From assembly GCA_025331565.1 (NCBI GenBank), contig JAFREQ010000011.1, forward strand, positions 15,458,001 through 15,522,000: DNA of 64,000 nucleotides, read 5' to 3'. Both the position numbers and the translations under genes were made by a program. Below are positions 12,882 to 22,760 of the stretch, piece by piece. The stretch's first letter is position 1, and every line of letters begins with the position of its first letter. Below the pieces are notes generated by a model. The model ran no database searches. It worked only from the letters and a program-made list of their open reading frames with translations, and was not told the origin of the DNA. This stretch comes from Holacanthus passer (Eukaryota; Chordata; Actinopteri; Pomacanthidae).

Positions 12882-14349
12882 CATTGAGACAGAGTGACAG
12901 AGTGCAGAACAATCAGTGAGAGAAGTGAAACTGAGAGCAGCTATATTTAGTCATTACATAATGTAATTCTTGTAATTCTGTGGTTGAACAGTGAAGTCAG
13001 TGGGACTGCAGACTGTGAACGCTGACAACTACAGTCAATAGGTCAAGCGTGGATTGGACGCTTGCTCAATAGATTTACAACATGTACACTGTAAGAAAGG
13101 AGCACAAATACGTTTGTTAGATATATGTCCCTGCATTTTCAGGAGCTCAGCATGCATCATTGCTCCAAGCCAAATTATGTTTGATCAGCTGTGGCAGTTA
13201 AAAACCACAGTTAGTACAGTGTCGCTACATTGAGTAATGGTATATGTACATCTAAAAAACTGTGTCACCTTTGTTGTCTCATTCCTTGCAGTGTTGCCAT
13301 GACTTAACCACTTGAATGTATCATGAACACACCTTTTCATGTCGCAACCATGGGTTCACGAGCTCCATTCGAAGGCAGCATTAGTTTTTGGCATCATTCA
13401 CTCAACTGTTCCCTCAGACTCTTCTGCTGCCTGTGCATCTTGGATAGATTAAATTTTTTTTTGGAATAAAGCCTCTCAAGCTGTTTGGCTTTTAGCTTGG
13501 GGTGTAAATTTATGGAAATAGCACAGACAGTAAGTGCTGTGTTTATCTGATTGTCTTTGCAAAATGTCTGCCGGAGCTGAGAGTGTGAAAAAAGAGTAAA
13601 GTCATGAAAAAGGGGAAACATACGAACTTTTCAACAAACAGGGGGATATTTTCCTGCCTGTCGCATTCAAATTAGCTAAAAGGCTAACTGCTTCTCTTGA
13701 CATAAATATAATGAGGGATCTTATCTCTAACATCCCTCGGGGACAGAAGCTCTTCTCAGGGCTGGTTATTACTCAATACTCTGTATTGACATAGGCCTCC
13801 CAAGTGCCACAAATCTACATTGACTAATCGTCTGCTCTCCTGGGAACAAGCTCTGTTTACTTAAGTATTCCTCACAGAGACAGTATGGATTATTAAGCTT
13901 ATTACAAAATGCTAATAATGAAAGCTGCACAATAAAACCAGTGTCTAATTCTGCCAAAGACTGTTGAGAAAAACAACAAAAAAACTCATATTGGATTTTT
14001 TTAATGAATAATAACTTGATCAACAGGTTTTAATTCATGATGCCAGCAACTGCGTTTAAAATTTCACACCTAAGAGCTGTTTGTTTCTGTACATAGACAT
14101 CAAGTTTAAACAAACAAATCCTCCAAACTAAACAACAACATGTATCATTTCTCGTTACAAAACAGCTTATATGAGGGTTTTCTGATCTGGTCCGACTATA
14201 GGTGGGACGACATCTCGTGTCAGTGCCTTTCAAAACAGTTGCATGTCTTTAAAAAAATCTTTTGACTACATCCTTATAGTTCAGGTTTGGTTAGGTTAGT
14301 AACAAAAACTACTGGGTTAATTTTGGAAAATGTCTATTTTTGACGATTG

Positions 14350-14515
14350 TGGTTGTGATTAGTCCTTCTTTGTCAATTAATCTGTTGTTCTGCAATTGAT
14401 CAATTAATCATTTTGTACATGAAAGGCCAAAAATCGCATAAAATGACCATTAAAAAATTATTGCTGATCATTTTCTATTCGTCAACTAATTGATTAACGG
14501 ACTAATTGCTGAATC
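14350..14515 (-). repeat. Teleost 'TTAATCGATTA' family repeat, diverged
   Basis: It contains TCAATTAATC repeated, AAAGGCCAAAAATCG, and TCGTCAACTAATTGATTAACG. This matches, in inverted orientation, the repeat copies at 18728-18910 and 40600-40740. No coding capacity. Confidence 0.6.
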
Positions 14516-15146
14516 AGTTCTTTAATATTTCTATTGTGGACAGTCACATTTCAAGCCCCAAAACAGTTTCAACTTTCAACCCAATAACAAATTTTGAACT
14601 TGAAACTATCACATACTATTTTGGAAGCTACAAGGTTACACATTTTACCTTGGAGTTGTTTCTGTATCATCCCTCTTGGGCTGAAAATGCCACCAGTCTA
14701 GTATGACAACAGCTGAGAGGTACGAGACATCAGGAGGTCGAAACTAAGAGGACCTTATAAAGTCAACGTGACACTGCCGCCGGCTGTAATAAGGTCAGTT
14801 CTCAGCCGGTGTGCGTGGAAATGTGAGCTGCAGCTGAGAACCATGATGCCACAGATAATTCCTAATCACTTCAAGTCAAACATCCAGTAGAAATCACACA
14901 AACCCTCGACAATGATCTGACCTGTTTATAGTGCATGTAGTGTTCTGCATGTGGGTGTGTTGTGAAAAGGAGTATTTAGAGCGCAAAGGAAATATTTTAA
15001 CAATGAACAGCTTTATTCCCAAACCATTGTTCTATAGTAAACTTGGTCAGCAGAGAAGAGGAACAGTTCTACATATAACACTTTTTTTTCCAGTCGTGTA
15101 TAATTAGATGACAGAATATGGAAACAGGGACGGCAGGTGCTTCTAA

Positions 15147-15184
<38 letters not shown>
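15147..15184. repeat. Compound (GT)n(GA)n microsatellite
   Basis: About ten GT units passing directly into about nine GA units. Confidence 0.95.
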
Positions 15185-15457
15185 TGTTTATGGAGATCTG
15201 CAAGGCTCCACCTCCCCACCTGCTCTCACTGTGTACTCCTCTGTCCACTGGCAAAGGAGACATTTTTTAATGCATGCATGAATGGTAGCAACAGTTAACT
15301 TGTTTTTAGTAAGTTGTACAGTTAATGTGTCTTCCCCACAGACTGGATCAATGTTTCCCACTAAATAACAAGAGCAGTAAGTTGGAAGCTGATAACTGTG
15401 GAGGTTTATACTGTGGCACCGGCTCAGCGACCCAATCAAATTTGGCCTTTTCATGAA

Positions 15458-15528
15458 GCATTGGTGGTTCAGTGGTAGAATTCTCGCCTGCCACGCGGGA
15501 GGCCTGGGTTCGATTCCCGGCCAATGCA
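15458..15528 (+). tRNA. tRNA-Gly (anticodon GCC)
   Basis: A complete 71-nt tRNA gene decoding GGC and GGT. The acceptor stem GCATTGG pairs perfectly with CCAATGC, with discriminator A at 15528. The anticodon stem CTCGC/GCGGG encloses the 7-nt loop CTGCCAC with anticodon GCC at 15490-15492. The T arm CTGGG/CCCGG encloses TTCGATT. The internal RNA polymerase III promoters are visible as box A (TGGTTCAGTGG) and box B (GGTTCGATTCC). A TTTT terminator follows at 15536-15539. From memory it differs from the standard vertebrate tRNA-Gly-GCC by one T-stem base that keeps a G-U pair, so it should be functional. It stands alone, on the strand opposite to SYN2, inside the presumed SYN2 intron 1. The CCA end is not encoded, as expected in eukaryotes. 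Confidence 0.97.
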
Positions 15529-15535
15529 CAGACAG

Positions 15536-15539
15536 TTTT
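15536..15539 (+). terminator. RNA polymerase III T4 terminator of tRNA-Gly
   Basis: TTTT, 8 nt after the tRNA discriminator base; the minimal Pol III stop signal. Confidence 0.8.
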
Positions 15540-16582
15540 AACTTTGTCATATGACAGCAGAGACTGTCATATACATACATATAGAGATACCAGTACCACA
15601 AGTACATAGATGCCAAAAATCAAAAAGTTGCACAGATGTCCTTCACCAGGATATTGCACATTCCCAAACTCCAGTAAAACCTCTACCTCACCTCTTGTTA
15701 CATTCAATTTTGGTCGTCATCAAACCAAAAATGTGTCAAAAACAGCTTGTTTGCTGCTGTGCAACCACAGAAAACCAAATAACCCAAGTAAAATGTTGGA
15801 AAAAGTACAGACATTTCCAAGCGCTGATGCAGAAGAATTACTAATTAAAACAATGTTTATGCCCCCGCCACTTTTGTGAAGCAGCTTCAGATGTGGGTAC
15901 TTGTTGGCTAATCAGTGCGCTTTGAAATACCAACCAGTTAAAGCTGCAGTTTAACGCTCGAGCTCTAACTGCAGGGCAACCGGGCGACATTCACCATCAA
16001 CCCCTGCTCATCGGAGAACTGTGCGTCAACCTGCGGTCCAACCAACAAAACCCTCCACTATGACTCATACTGAAAAGTCAACAGTCCAAAATAATCTCCT
16101 TTGATGGGTATTTATGCAAAATAGGTGGTAAACGCGCTCACTGGTACGAGGCAGGAACTGCAGAGTGCATCCTCAGTAGAGAGATAAAGAACGGGAGGGC
16201 AGGAAGAGGGAGATGGAGACAGAGATAGAGAGCAAAGGAAAGAGAGCAGATGTGGCCTTTGGGCTGAAACTGCTGAATCACCACGTCTCTTCTCATTACT
16301 TCATCACGTCATGAACCCGGAGCACTTTCTCTGGAACCACACGCAGAGAGACGGTCGTGATAAAAGGCGGAGAGAGGCAGCAAAGAGGAGAGAGAGACGG
16401 AGGAAAAAACACAGAGTGGGTGAGACAAACAGGACAGAGAAGGAGATGAAGGGAGATTCCCACATCTCCTCCCTCGATCTCCCTCGATCCTCCTCTCTGT
16501 GCCGACATCACCTTGAAAGGCCCTGGAGGACACGGTCTCTTCCCTCACCCACCTCAATAGGCTCGGGTCTGTTACATAAGGT

Positions 16583-16639
<57 letters not shown>

Positions 16640-16646
16640 CTCTCTC
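16583..16646. repeat. Compound (CA)n(TC)n microsatellite
   Basis: About 26 CA units followed by about five TC units. The flank 16180-16440 is GA-rich. His-Thr and Val-Cys frames here are artefacts. Confidence 0.95.
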
Positions 16647-17052
16647 ACATTCTGACTTGCCTGCAAAAAACATTTACTCTTTCATCTTGCAGCTTTATTG
16701 CCGGACTCCCATTGTGGTCTCTTTTGTGGCACAGTCAGAGAAAGCCATCATAGTAGCACAGTCGATATTTGAGAGCTTAGAGAAGTCAGGGAAAGTCATG
16801 ATGCTTTAAAGGGGATGCCAGCTTTATTTTGAATCTTTGCATGTTTGTAACTGCATGGCTAGTTTTGAATGCCGAATGCACATTTGATGCTAATTTTGTT
16901 TCAAGATACAAAGACGGATTTTGGAAAATTAGTGCACACATGCAGGTTTTTTTTTTACACACGAGTGAACCTGCTAAAAATAGGCAAATGACTCCTTTCC
17001 CATTGTCAGTAGACGAGTTTGCCCGTCTCTCTGTTTTCTGGTGTGTCACGTT

Positions 17053-17060
17053 TGACGTCA
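17053..17060. promoter_or_regulatory. Full palindromic CRE (TGACGTCA) within CACGTT...AACGTG
   Basis: A perfect CRE octamer flanked by CACGTT (17048-17053 region) and AACGTG, giving a near-palindromic 22-mer. Candidate CREB/ATF site in the presumed SYN2 intron 1. Confidence 0.35.
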
Positions 17061-18536
17061 CGAACGTGCTGCTGAACAGGGAGCAGTCACAAAAAACAGC
17101 ACGGAGGCCAGTGACAATGTTGTTGAGTGCTGTGTCTTTTTCTTCAGTCTCTTTTTCAAACTCAGTGAAAACGAAAATGTCACCAATGCACATTGTTTCC
17201 AGACTGTAAAAGACAAAAAAATAACAAGCATAATAATAACAAGCATCATGTCAGAAAAGGGGTAGAAATTGTGTGTGTGACTACTGCAGAGTCGTTTGAC
17301 CCTGGAATGAATGTCAATAGTGCCCTTTCCCATTGAAGACAAAAGCCAGATGTGAGTGGGTGTTAGTGGGTTTTTATGCCCAGTGTGAAAAGGTGCATGA
17401 AGGTACAAGTGACAGAAGACAGATAAAGTAAAAGCTTCTCTAAACATATTAACAAAACCATTGAGGAATTTTTAATTGTGTGTTTCAGTTAATTGACAGG
17501 CAGAATTGACCAGTAGTTATTGCATGTCCATCCCTTTTGTTCTCTCCATCAATCTGTTCATCACACCACCTTGCTTGTAATTCATTGGCATTATTATTAA
17601 TCACCCAGTTTTAGACTCTTAAGTGGCAAGTGTTGTGGTATTCAGTGGTAATGCAGTAAACTAGTATTGATTTATAGGAATTTCTTATTGACCAAATGTG
17701 CTTCCCAGAGAAAAAGGTTTACTACAAATAAATATTTCATGAAGGGCTGTTAGAGTAAAGTAGTAGTTTGCCCAACAGCTTTGGAATGAACTCAAGTTAC
17801 TACAAGGAGATCAAATGCCCATATTAGACAAAAAGTGTTTGCCAAATGATTGCAATGTGATGTAAAGTAGAAGCTGCAACAAAACTGATGGCGTCTTAAA
17901 TCTCAACTGAAACGTCATTTTGTACATTGAGCTTTGTGTTTTCATTCCAAATGAAACGAGAGTTAAAAAGTTTCATGATGATCTGAAATCTGGCTCCAGG
18001 CTGATGCTTCTGTCAAACTGCTGTTAAAACTTTAAAAACCTATTTATTGTTCTGTGTGCAGAAGCCAGCAATGTCAAACACACAAACGTGTCCTCTAATT
18101 TCTAATTAATCAGAGAGTGGCCTTGATGTGAACCTCATACAGACTCATTAGAGCAGGAATTTCCAGTGTGATTTTTTGTTTTCCAAGTTATTATTTCTGA
18201 GAGCCTCTGCTCCTGCTCCTCGCTGAGTGTAAAATCAATAACATTTAGCTGAATGCCTCTCTGGCCCAGATGCTTGGAGGGAGGCTCTGTCTGCTCTGTC
18301 CTGAAGAATTAACATTAATATTTATGTTGGGCTCTTTGGATGAAATATTGTTTACAAACAAAATGGGAGGACGTCTGGAAATAGTGGCAGTGAATTGCAA
18401 ACAGTTACTTGGCGTCTCAGATTTAGTATTTTAGGAACTTTTGTAGTGCTTTTGGACGTGAACCAGGGAAAAGATATGTTGTGGACATTTTGCAAGAATC
18501 CAGGAATGTACTTCTACCTCTACATCTATAGTAGTG

Positions 18537-19200
18537 GGATGTAACTAAGTACATTTACTCAAGTACTGTACTTGAAGTAAAACTGAGGTACTTGTACTTT
18601 GTTTCTTTTAATGCTACTTTCTCCGTCTACTCCTCTACAACGCAGAGGGAAATACTGTTTACCCTACTCCAGTTTCTGGTTACTTTACAAATTAAGATTT
18701 TTGTGCACGAAACATATAAAGAGTTATTGAAATTTGTCAATTAGTCAATTGACAGAAAATTGCTGACAACTATTTGATGATCAATTAAAGATTCGTGCAT
18801 TTTTTTTAAAGCAAAAATGTAAAAGACATTTCATGGTTCCAGTTTCTCAAATGTGATGATTTGCTGCATTTCTTGTTATTCATTTTAATTCATTTTGAAT
18901 AATGTTGAGATTTGGACTATTAGTTGGACAAAACAAACAAAGTAGCTCAAAATTAGCTTCAGTTCAACCAACTACAACCATAAAATCCTACTTTTACATG
19001 AATGCATGAGTGATAATAATCTAATGATATATACACATTTCACATTTTCTGTATTGAGTACTTTTAATACTTCAAGTACATTTTTGTTATTATACTTACA
19101 TATTATTCCTTAAGTAACATTTTCAATTACATTTACTTAGTATTAGTACTTTTACTATACTCAAGTGAAGGATCTGAATACTTCCTCCATCACTGTACAT
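18537..19200 (+). mobile_element. Composite non-autonomous DNA transposon (AAGTAC family) with nested repeat
   Basis: The left part reads GATGTAACTAAGTACATTTA, then CTCAAGTACTGTACTTGAAG and GAGGTACTTGTACTTTG. The right part reads AAGTGAAGGATCTGAATACT then TCCTCCATCACTG. These are the two ends, as I recall them, of a very abundant teleost hAT-like MITE (CAGTGGTGTAACTAAGTAC ... TTCCACCACTG). Between them (about 18728-18910) lies the 'TTAGTCAATTGACAGAAAAT ... TTCTCAAATGTGATGATTTG' repeat also seen near 40600, which appears nested. No transposase frame is present, so it is a non-autonomous copy. Confidence 0.7.
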
Positions 19201-20113
19201 CTATACATGATATTTCACAGCATTCACTTACACAGATTTGTATTGTATCAGGAATTTGCAGTCACTATATATTTTTCTATGCACACTGTACATGTCTCAT
19301 GAATGTAGAGTAATCATATCCCCTCTTTGTAAAACCACAGTGCATCAGGTACGTCAAACCACATTGTCACTTAAAATGATCGTCATAGGGGCATGAGTGG
19401 TTTCAACAACAGGCTACAGTGAATTTAAAGGGCAACAATATGGCATAATGTGGTGTAAAAGGCAGTTGGATTGTAGGACTCCAAACATCTCTTAATCTTT
19501 TCCCATTCAGATTCAAATGATCCATCTGGAAAAGCTTATTATATCCAGATGTACAGTAGGTCCAATTCTGCTGGGTGGTCATTACATATTTTGTAAAAGC
19601 AGGATTGCATTCAGTAAAGCTGTGCATTCAAGCACCTCTTTTCTGAATGTTGGTGGCAGTGTCTCACATTTAGACACATCACGTTGGTGGCAGCCATTCA
19701 ATCATGAACCACCAAAACACTCAGAGCAAGAGATGCAGGATTAGCATAATGTAGAGTTGCCATTCACAGTCAGTGCAGTATAGTGGAACCTCAGCACTCA
19801 TGCATGTATCCACACATGCATAATACACGGTTTTAGAGATGATCCTGTGCTGATTGTGCTGGAAATCATATCCACTGCACTGAACACTGAGAAACAATTC
19901 GATCCCTTTTATGCACCAGAGTCTGTAACTCAGACTTTTCTGAATCATGTGGCACATGGTACCAACTCATCTAAAACAGACACATGGTGTTAGGGACAGA
20001 CAGTATTATGGCATTGAAATACTGCACAATACCCATTTAAAGAGAACTGAATTTGTGCCAAAATGGTTAAGAGTGACGATGCATTTAGTTGAATTTGCAT
20101 TTTACATTATGCA

Positions 20114-20220
20114 GATACTTCAATCTCAGTATCAGACACCTGCAATGGCAAGATCCCAAAGAGAGATGTATTCATTGGGATCCTGCCATTGTAGGTGTCT
20201 GATACTGAGATTCCAGTATC
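20114..20220. repeat. Long near-perfect hairpin (38-bp stem, 15-nt loop)
   Basis: Bases 20122-20159 and 20175-20212 are inverted copies: 36 Watson-Crick pairs, one G-U and one A-C mismatch, separated by a 15-nt loop. Beyond a 2x2 internal loop the stem continues for six more pairs (GATACT at 20114-20119 with AGTATC at 20215-20220). Size and shape fit either a short foldback/MITE or a microRNA-type precursor. The near-perfect pairing suggests a young inverted duplication. Either strand could be the expressed one; in minus orientation it would lie in the SYN2 primary transcript. Confidence 0.85.
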
Positions 20221-20379
20221 CAGACATCCACAAAATATAAGAGTGATGTATTCATACACTTACTGAACTGGCCATATTACCATTTTTTCAATCTATCTTT
20301 GCAATTGTCAAGACGCATTTTCAGTTGTCATTATTGAAAGAGATAAGAACATAGCCAACATCCCCAAACCAATGCACAC

Positions 20380-20686
20380 CAATCTCAACTCAAGGTCTAC
20401 TTTACTGGCTTGTTCTGGCGCTTTTGACCATATCACAGTCTTCACGAGCAGATGGAGTTTGTTTAGTTATCGCTAAACTCTAGTAGTCCTACAGGGACTC
20501 CGACTCTCGAGACTCAGACTCTCGAGGCTCAGACTCCAGACTCTCGAGTCTGAGCCCCTTTAGGACTATTTGTCCTTGTTGGCTGAAAAGCTTCCCACTT
20601 CATTCTTGACCTTGGAAGCATCAACAATCTCAACCCAAGGTCCACTTACTCACTTTTTCTGCTATGCTTTTGACCATAGCACACAG
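20380..20686. repeat. Direct duplication flanking a cruciform
   Basis: Bases 20380-20438 and 20625-20686 are diverged copies of one sequence: both begin CAATCTCAAC(T/C)CAAGGTC and contain CTTTTGACCATA followed by CACAG. Exactly between them is the cruciform-forming sequence at 20484-20568. No coding frame is shared between the copies. Confidence 0.65.
20484..20568. repeat. Cruciform with CTCGAG-containing tandem units
   Basis: The outer arms TAGTCCT...AGGG (20484-20495) and CCCCTTTAGGACTA (20555-20568) are inverted. An inner pair GGCTCAGACT and AGTCTGAGCC is also inverted. The interior repeats ACTCTCGAG three times at 11-22 bp spacing. It looks like a local palindrome built from repeated GACTC units. 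Confidence 0.7.
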
Positions 20687-21631
20687 TTTTTGTGTGCAAC
20701 AGTGAACACTCTCAGTTTATGTGGGATACCACACAATAATTGCCATCTGACGACACTCCAGAACGTCCATTAAATTGAAAAGGTCAGAAGTGTCTCATGC
20801 AGCCGCCACTTTATCACATAGCCACCCAATACAAGATAAAACTACATTGAGATAATGACGGCCATGAACGGCTGTAAAATCCATCAGGATCCACGCAGAA
20901 AACCTTTATAGCCTGAAAACATGATTTGCAGGGACAGACAGCAGCGAGTCGGGTAGCAACATTATTACAGAGCTGAGGGCTTCAATTTCACTTGTAGAAG
21001 GTGATATTTTATTCAGAGCTACAAGCTCTTGTATGACAGTGTATATGATGTATAAAGATAATATCCTGTTTGCCAACTTCTGCTATCAAGGGATGGAAAC
21101 ACTCAGAGTTATCTAACACGCACACACATACACATTAGTATAAACACGCACACATATGGCGTCACAAAGGCTCACATAAACACACAAAAACAGAGGCAGG
21201 TGACAGTGCTGGGTGGTGGGATGTGTGAATCCAAAACCCCAGAGAAAAGCTGTCCTGTCTGTTCAGATTAATGGAGCTGTTTCTATTTTGGGAGCAGCTT
21301 CAGTGAGAGGGTAGAAAACAGTTTAATACAAAGAACACAAACCAGAAACACAGAATGAGACATAAGGATGTAAGAATCCATTTCATGTAAGATTAATATC
21401 AATCGTAATTAAACCTGTCAGTCAGCATTGGGCAAAATATTTTTTCCAATAAACCTTAAATCATGCTCCTTCTGGCCGACTATAAACCAAACATTTTTTA
21501 ACGCCAAATCTGGTGAGCAGCCCAAAAACTCAGTGTGCCAGTTAACACAACCACCGACTACATCCACTTCCCACCAGTCAGTTGGACAAAACTCAACCAA
21601 TCATTAAAGCCACTTGCAGCTGAACACTCAC

Positions 21632-22077
21632 CACTCATGCTGGGGCTCATCGATGATCAACAGGATCTTGAACTTCTTGGAGAGTGAGGGAGAGGGAGCC
21701 GACTGCTCCACAAACCCGGCGGCGGACGCGGCCGTCTGTTTGACCGCGTTGGTGATGGAGCTGAAGGAGCTGAAGAAGCCAGAGGAGCCGCCGGAGGAGG
21801 AGGAGGACTGGGCCTGTTGAGGCTGCTGAGCCAGCTGGGTGGGACGGCGCTCCTGAGCTGCGGGGGAGCTGGCTGGCGCCTGGGACGGTGCTGGAGCTTT
21901 GGTTGGGGACTGGGCAGGGGCGGGCGCCGTGGCTGGGGCTGCACCCTGCTGGGAAGGGGAGGAGGCAGTGGGGGGGACAGGAGCAGACGGGTCAGGCCTC
22001 TGGAGGTCTGTCATGTAGCCATTGGGCAGGTTGGACATGAAGCTGCTGTCCGAGAGGCGGCGTCGGAGGAAGTTCAT
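21632..22077 (-). CDS. SYN2: Synapsin II, first coding exon (partial gene)
   Basis: Synapsins are phosphoproteins on the cytosolic face of synaptic vesicles that tether vesicles to actin and to each other. The 148 codons plus two bases code the N-terminus. Domain A is residues 1-28, beginning MNFLRRRLSDSSF and continuing NLPNGYMTDLQRP; RRLS gives the PKA/CaMK-I phosphorylation serine at residue 9. A Pro/Ala/Gln/Ser-rich domain B linker follows (about 29-110), then FFSSFSSITNAVKQTAASAA, then the first strand of domain C, ILLIIDEPQHEW. The start is chosen by homology: an in-frame ATG 42 nt upstream (22119) is less likely. The exon ends inside the Trp codon (TG|G) with donor GTGAGT at 21631-21626, the same split as in other vertebrate synapsins. 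MNFLRRRLSDSS and AVKQTAAS match synapsin II better than I or III. The exon is much more GC-rich than its surroundings. Which teleost copy (2a or 2b) is not decided. Confidence 0.95.
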
Positions 22078-22760
22078 GATTGCGGTCGAAAGGTCAGTTT
22101 CAGTCGGTCGGTTAGTCACTCTCTAAGTGTGTCTTTTGATTTCTTGGCTGAGAATGGAGCGGAAGCTGAGATGGGTGCAAAGAGATCAGAGGTTAGATGA
22201 ATGACAGAGAGCAGATCGGTCCAAATGATCGAAGGTGTGGGTGAAGGAGAGCTGCTCCCGTGTTGGAGGAATGGAAAGCAGGAAGGAAGGAAAGGATGGA
22301 TAAAGCGATGGATACAGCTCTGGTCCAGTCTTCAAGAGACAGCTCTCCAAAGCGCAGCGAAGCCAGCAGAACAGCACGCGTGTATGTGGTGGTCCTCCTC
22401 CTGAGCCTCACGCCTCCTCACAAATGTGTGTGTGTGACGTGTGGGAGTGTGTGTGTTTGAGAGAGAAGAGAGAGAGAGAGGTGTGGTGTCGCCCCCTTCG
22501 GTGAGGTGCTGGTGCTCTCCCCCCTCGACTCTGCCTTCCTGCCTCCTGAGCTGCTGCAAGCCGAATGCGCTCAAGAGATGCTGCTCTCTCTGCTTATCTC
22601 ACCCTTTCACTCGCTCACGCTCCCTCTGCCCTCTCTCTCTCTCTCTCTCTCTCTGGCTCACTCTCTCACTCAGCGTGCCGTCTCCCCCTCCCCTCCCCTC
22701 CCCTCCCCTCCCCTCCCTCCTCCTCCTCCTCCTCCTCTCCCCTGTCATCATCCTCCTACA
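22078..22760 (-). promoter_or_regulatory. SYN2: SYN2 5' leader and promoter region
   Basis: The region upstream of the SYN2 start codon is CpG- and GA/CT-rich: a GA run at 22456-22480, (CT)n at 22635-22656 and a (CCCCT)n/(CCT)n tract at 22682-22741. No TATA box is evident, as is usual for synapsin promoters. I looked for a canonical NRSE/RE1 neuron-restrictive silencer and found none. The transcription start cannot be fixed from the sequence. Open frames on both strands here reflect the low-complexity sequence. Confidence 0.6.
22682..22741 (-). repeat. G-quadruplex-forming GGGGA repeat
   Basis: On the minus (SYN2 sense) strand this is GGAGGAGG... followed by six or more tandem GGGGA units. 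Four or more G-runs of four with single-A loops is a classic very stable quadruplex pattern. It is about 610 bp upstream of the SYN2 ATG. The plus strand is a homopyrimidine mirror repeat. Confidence 0.75.

Larger units (their letters stand above)
1..21631 (-). other. SYN2: SYN2 intron 1 (5' portion), no further exon seen
   Basis: Everything left of the SYN2 exon 1 donor is read as intron 1 of the minus-strand synapsin gene. I looked for minus-strand sequence coding the start of synapsin domain C (the conserved stretch after the exon 1 Trp, including an IKVEQAEF-like motif) and did not find it, so exon 2 probably lies beyond the left edge and the intron exceeds 21.6 kb. TIMP4, which sits inside a later SYN2 intron on the opposite strand in other vertebrates, is also not seen. 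Short open frames here (for example 10481-10879 and 16786-17193) show no recognisable domain and look like chance. Apart from the repeats, tRNA, hairpins and motifs listed separately, the stretch is unremarkable AT-rich intronic DNA. The intron call is an inference from the exon 1 donor. Confidence 0.75.

Noticed and set aside
15188..15616. 142-residue minus-strand frame
   Set aside because: It runs antisense through the tRNA-Gly gene and a GT/GA microsatellite; no domain.
16786..17209. Overlapping 126-135-residue frames on both strands
   Set aside because: Mutually antisense, no domains, and no start or splice support.
18537..19200. Possible active transposon
   Set aside because: No transposase frame, degenerate ends and a nested repeat show an old non-autonomous copy.
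20380..20686. CRISPR-like repeat arrangement
   Set aside because: Only two diverged copies around a palindrome in a vertebrate genome; no array of equal spacers.
21817..22200. Plus-strand Gly/Arg/Trp-rich frame and a second minus frame (21657-21944) rich in Pro/Arg
   Set aside because: Both are shadows of the GC-rich SYN2 exon 1; only the minus frame with the synapsin N-terminus has homology.
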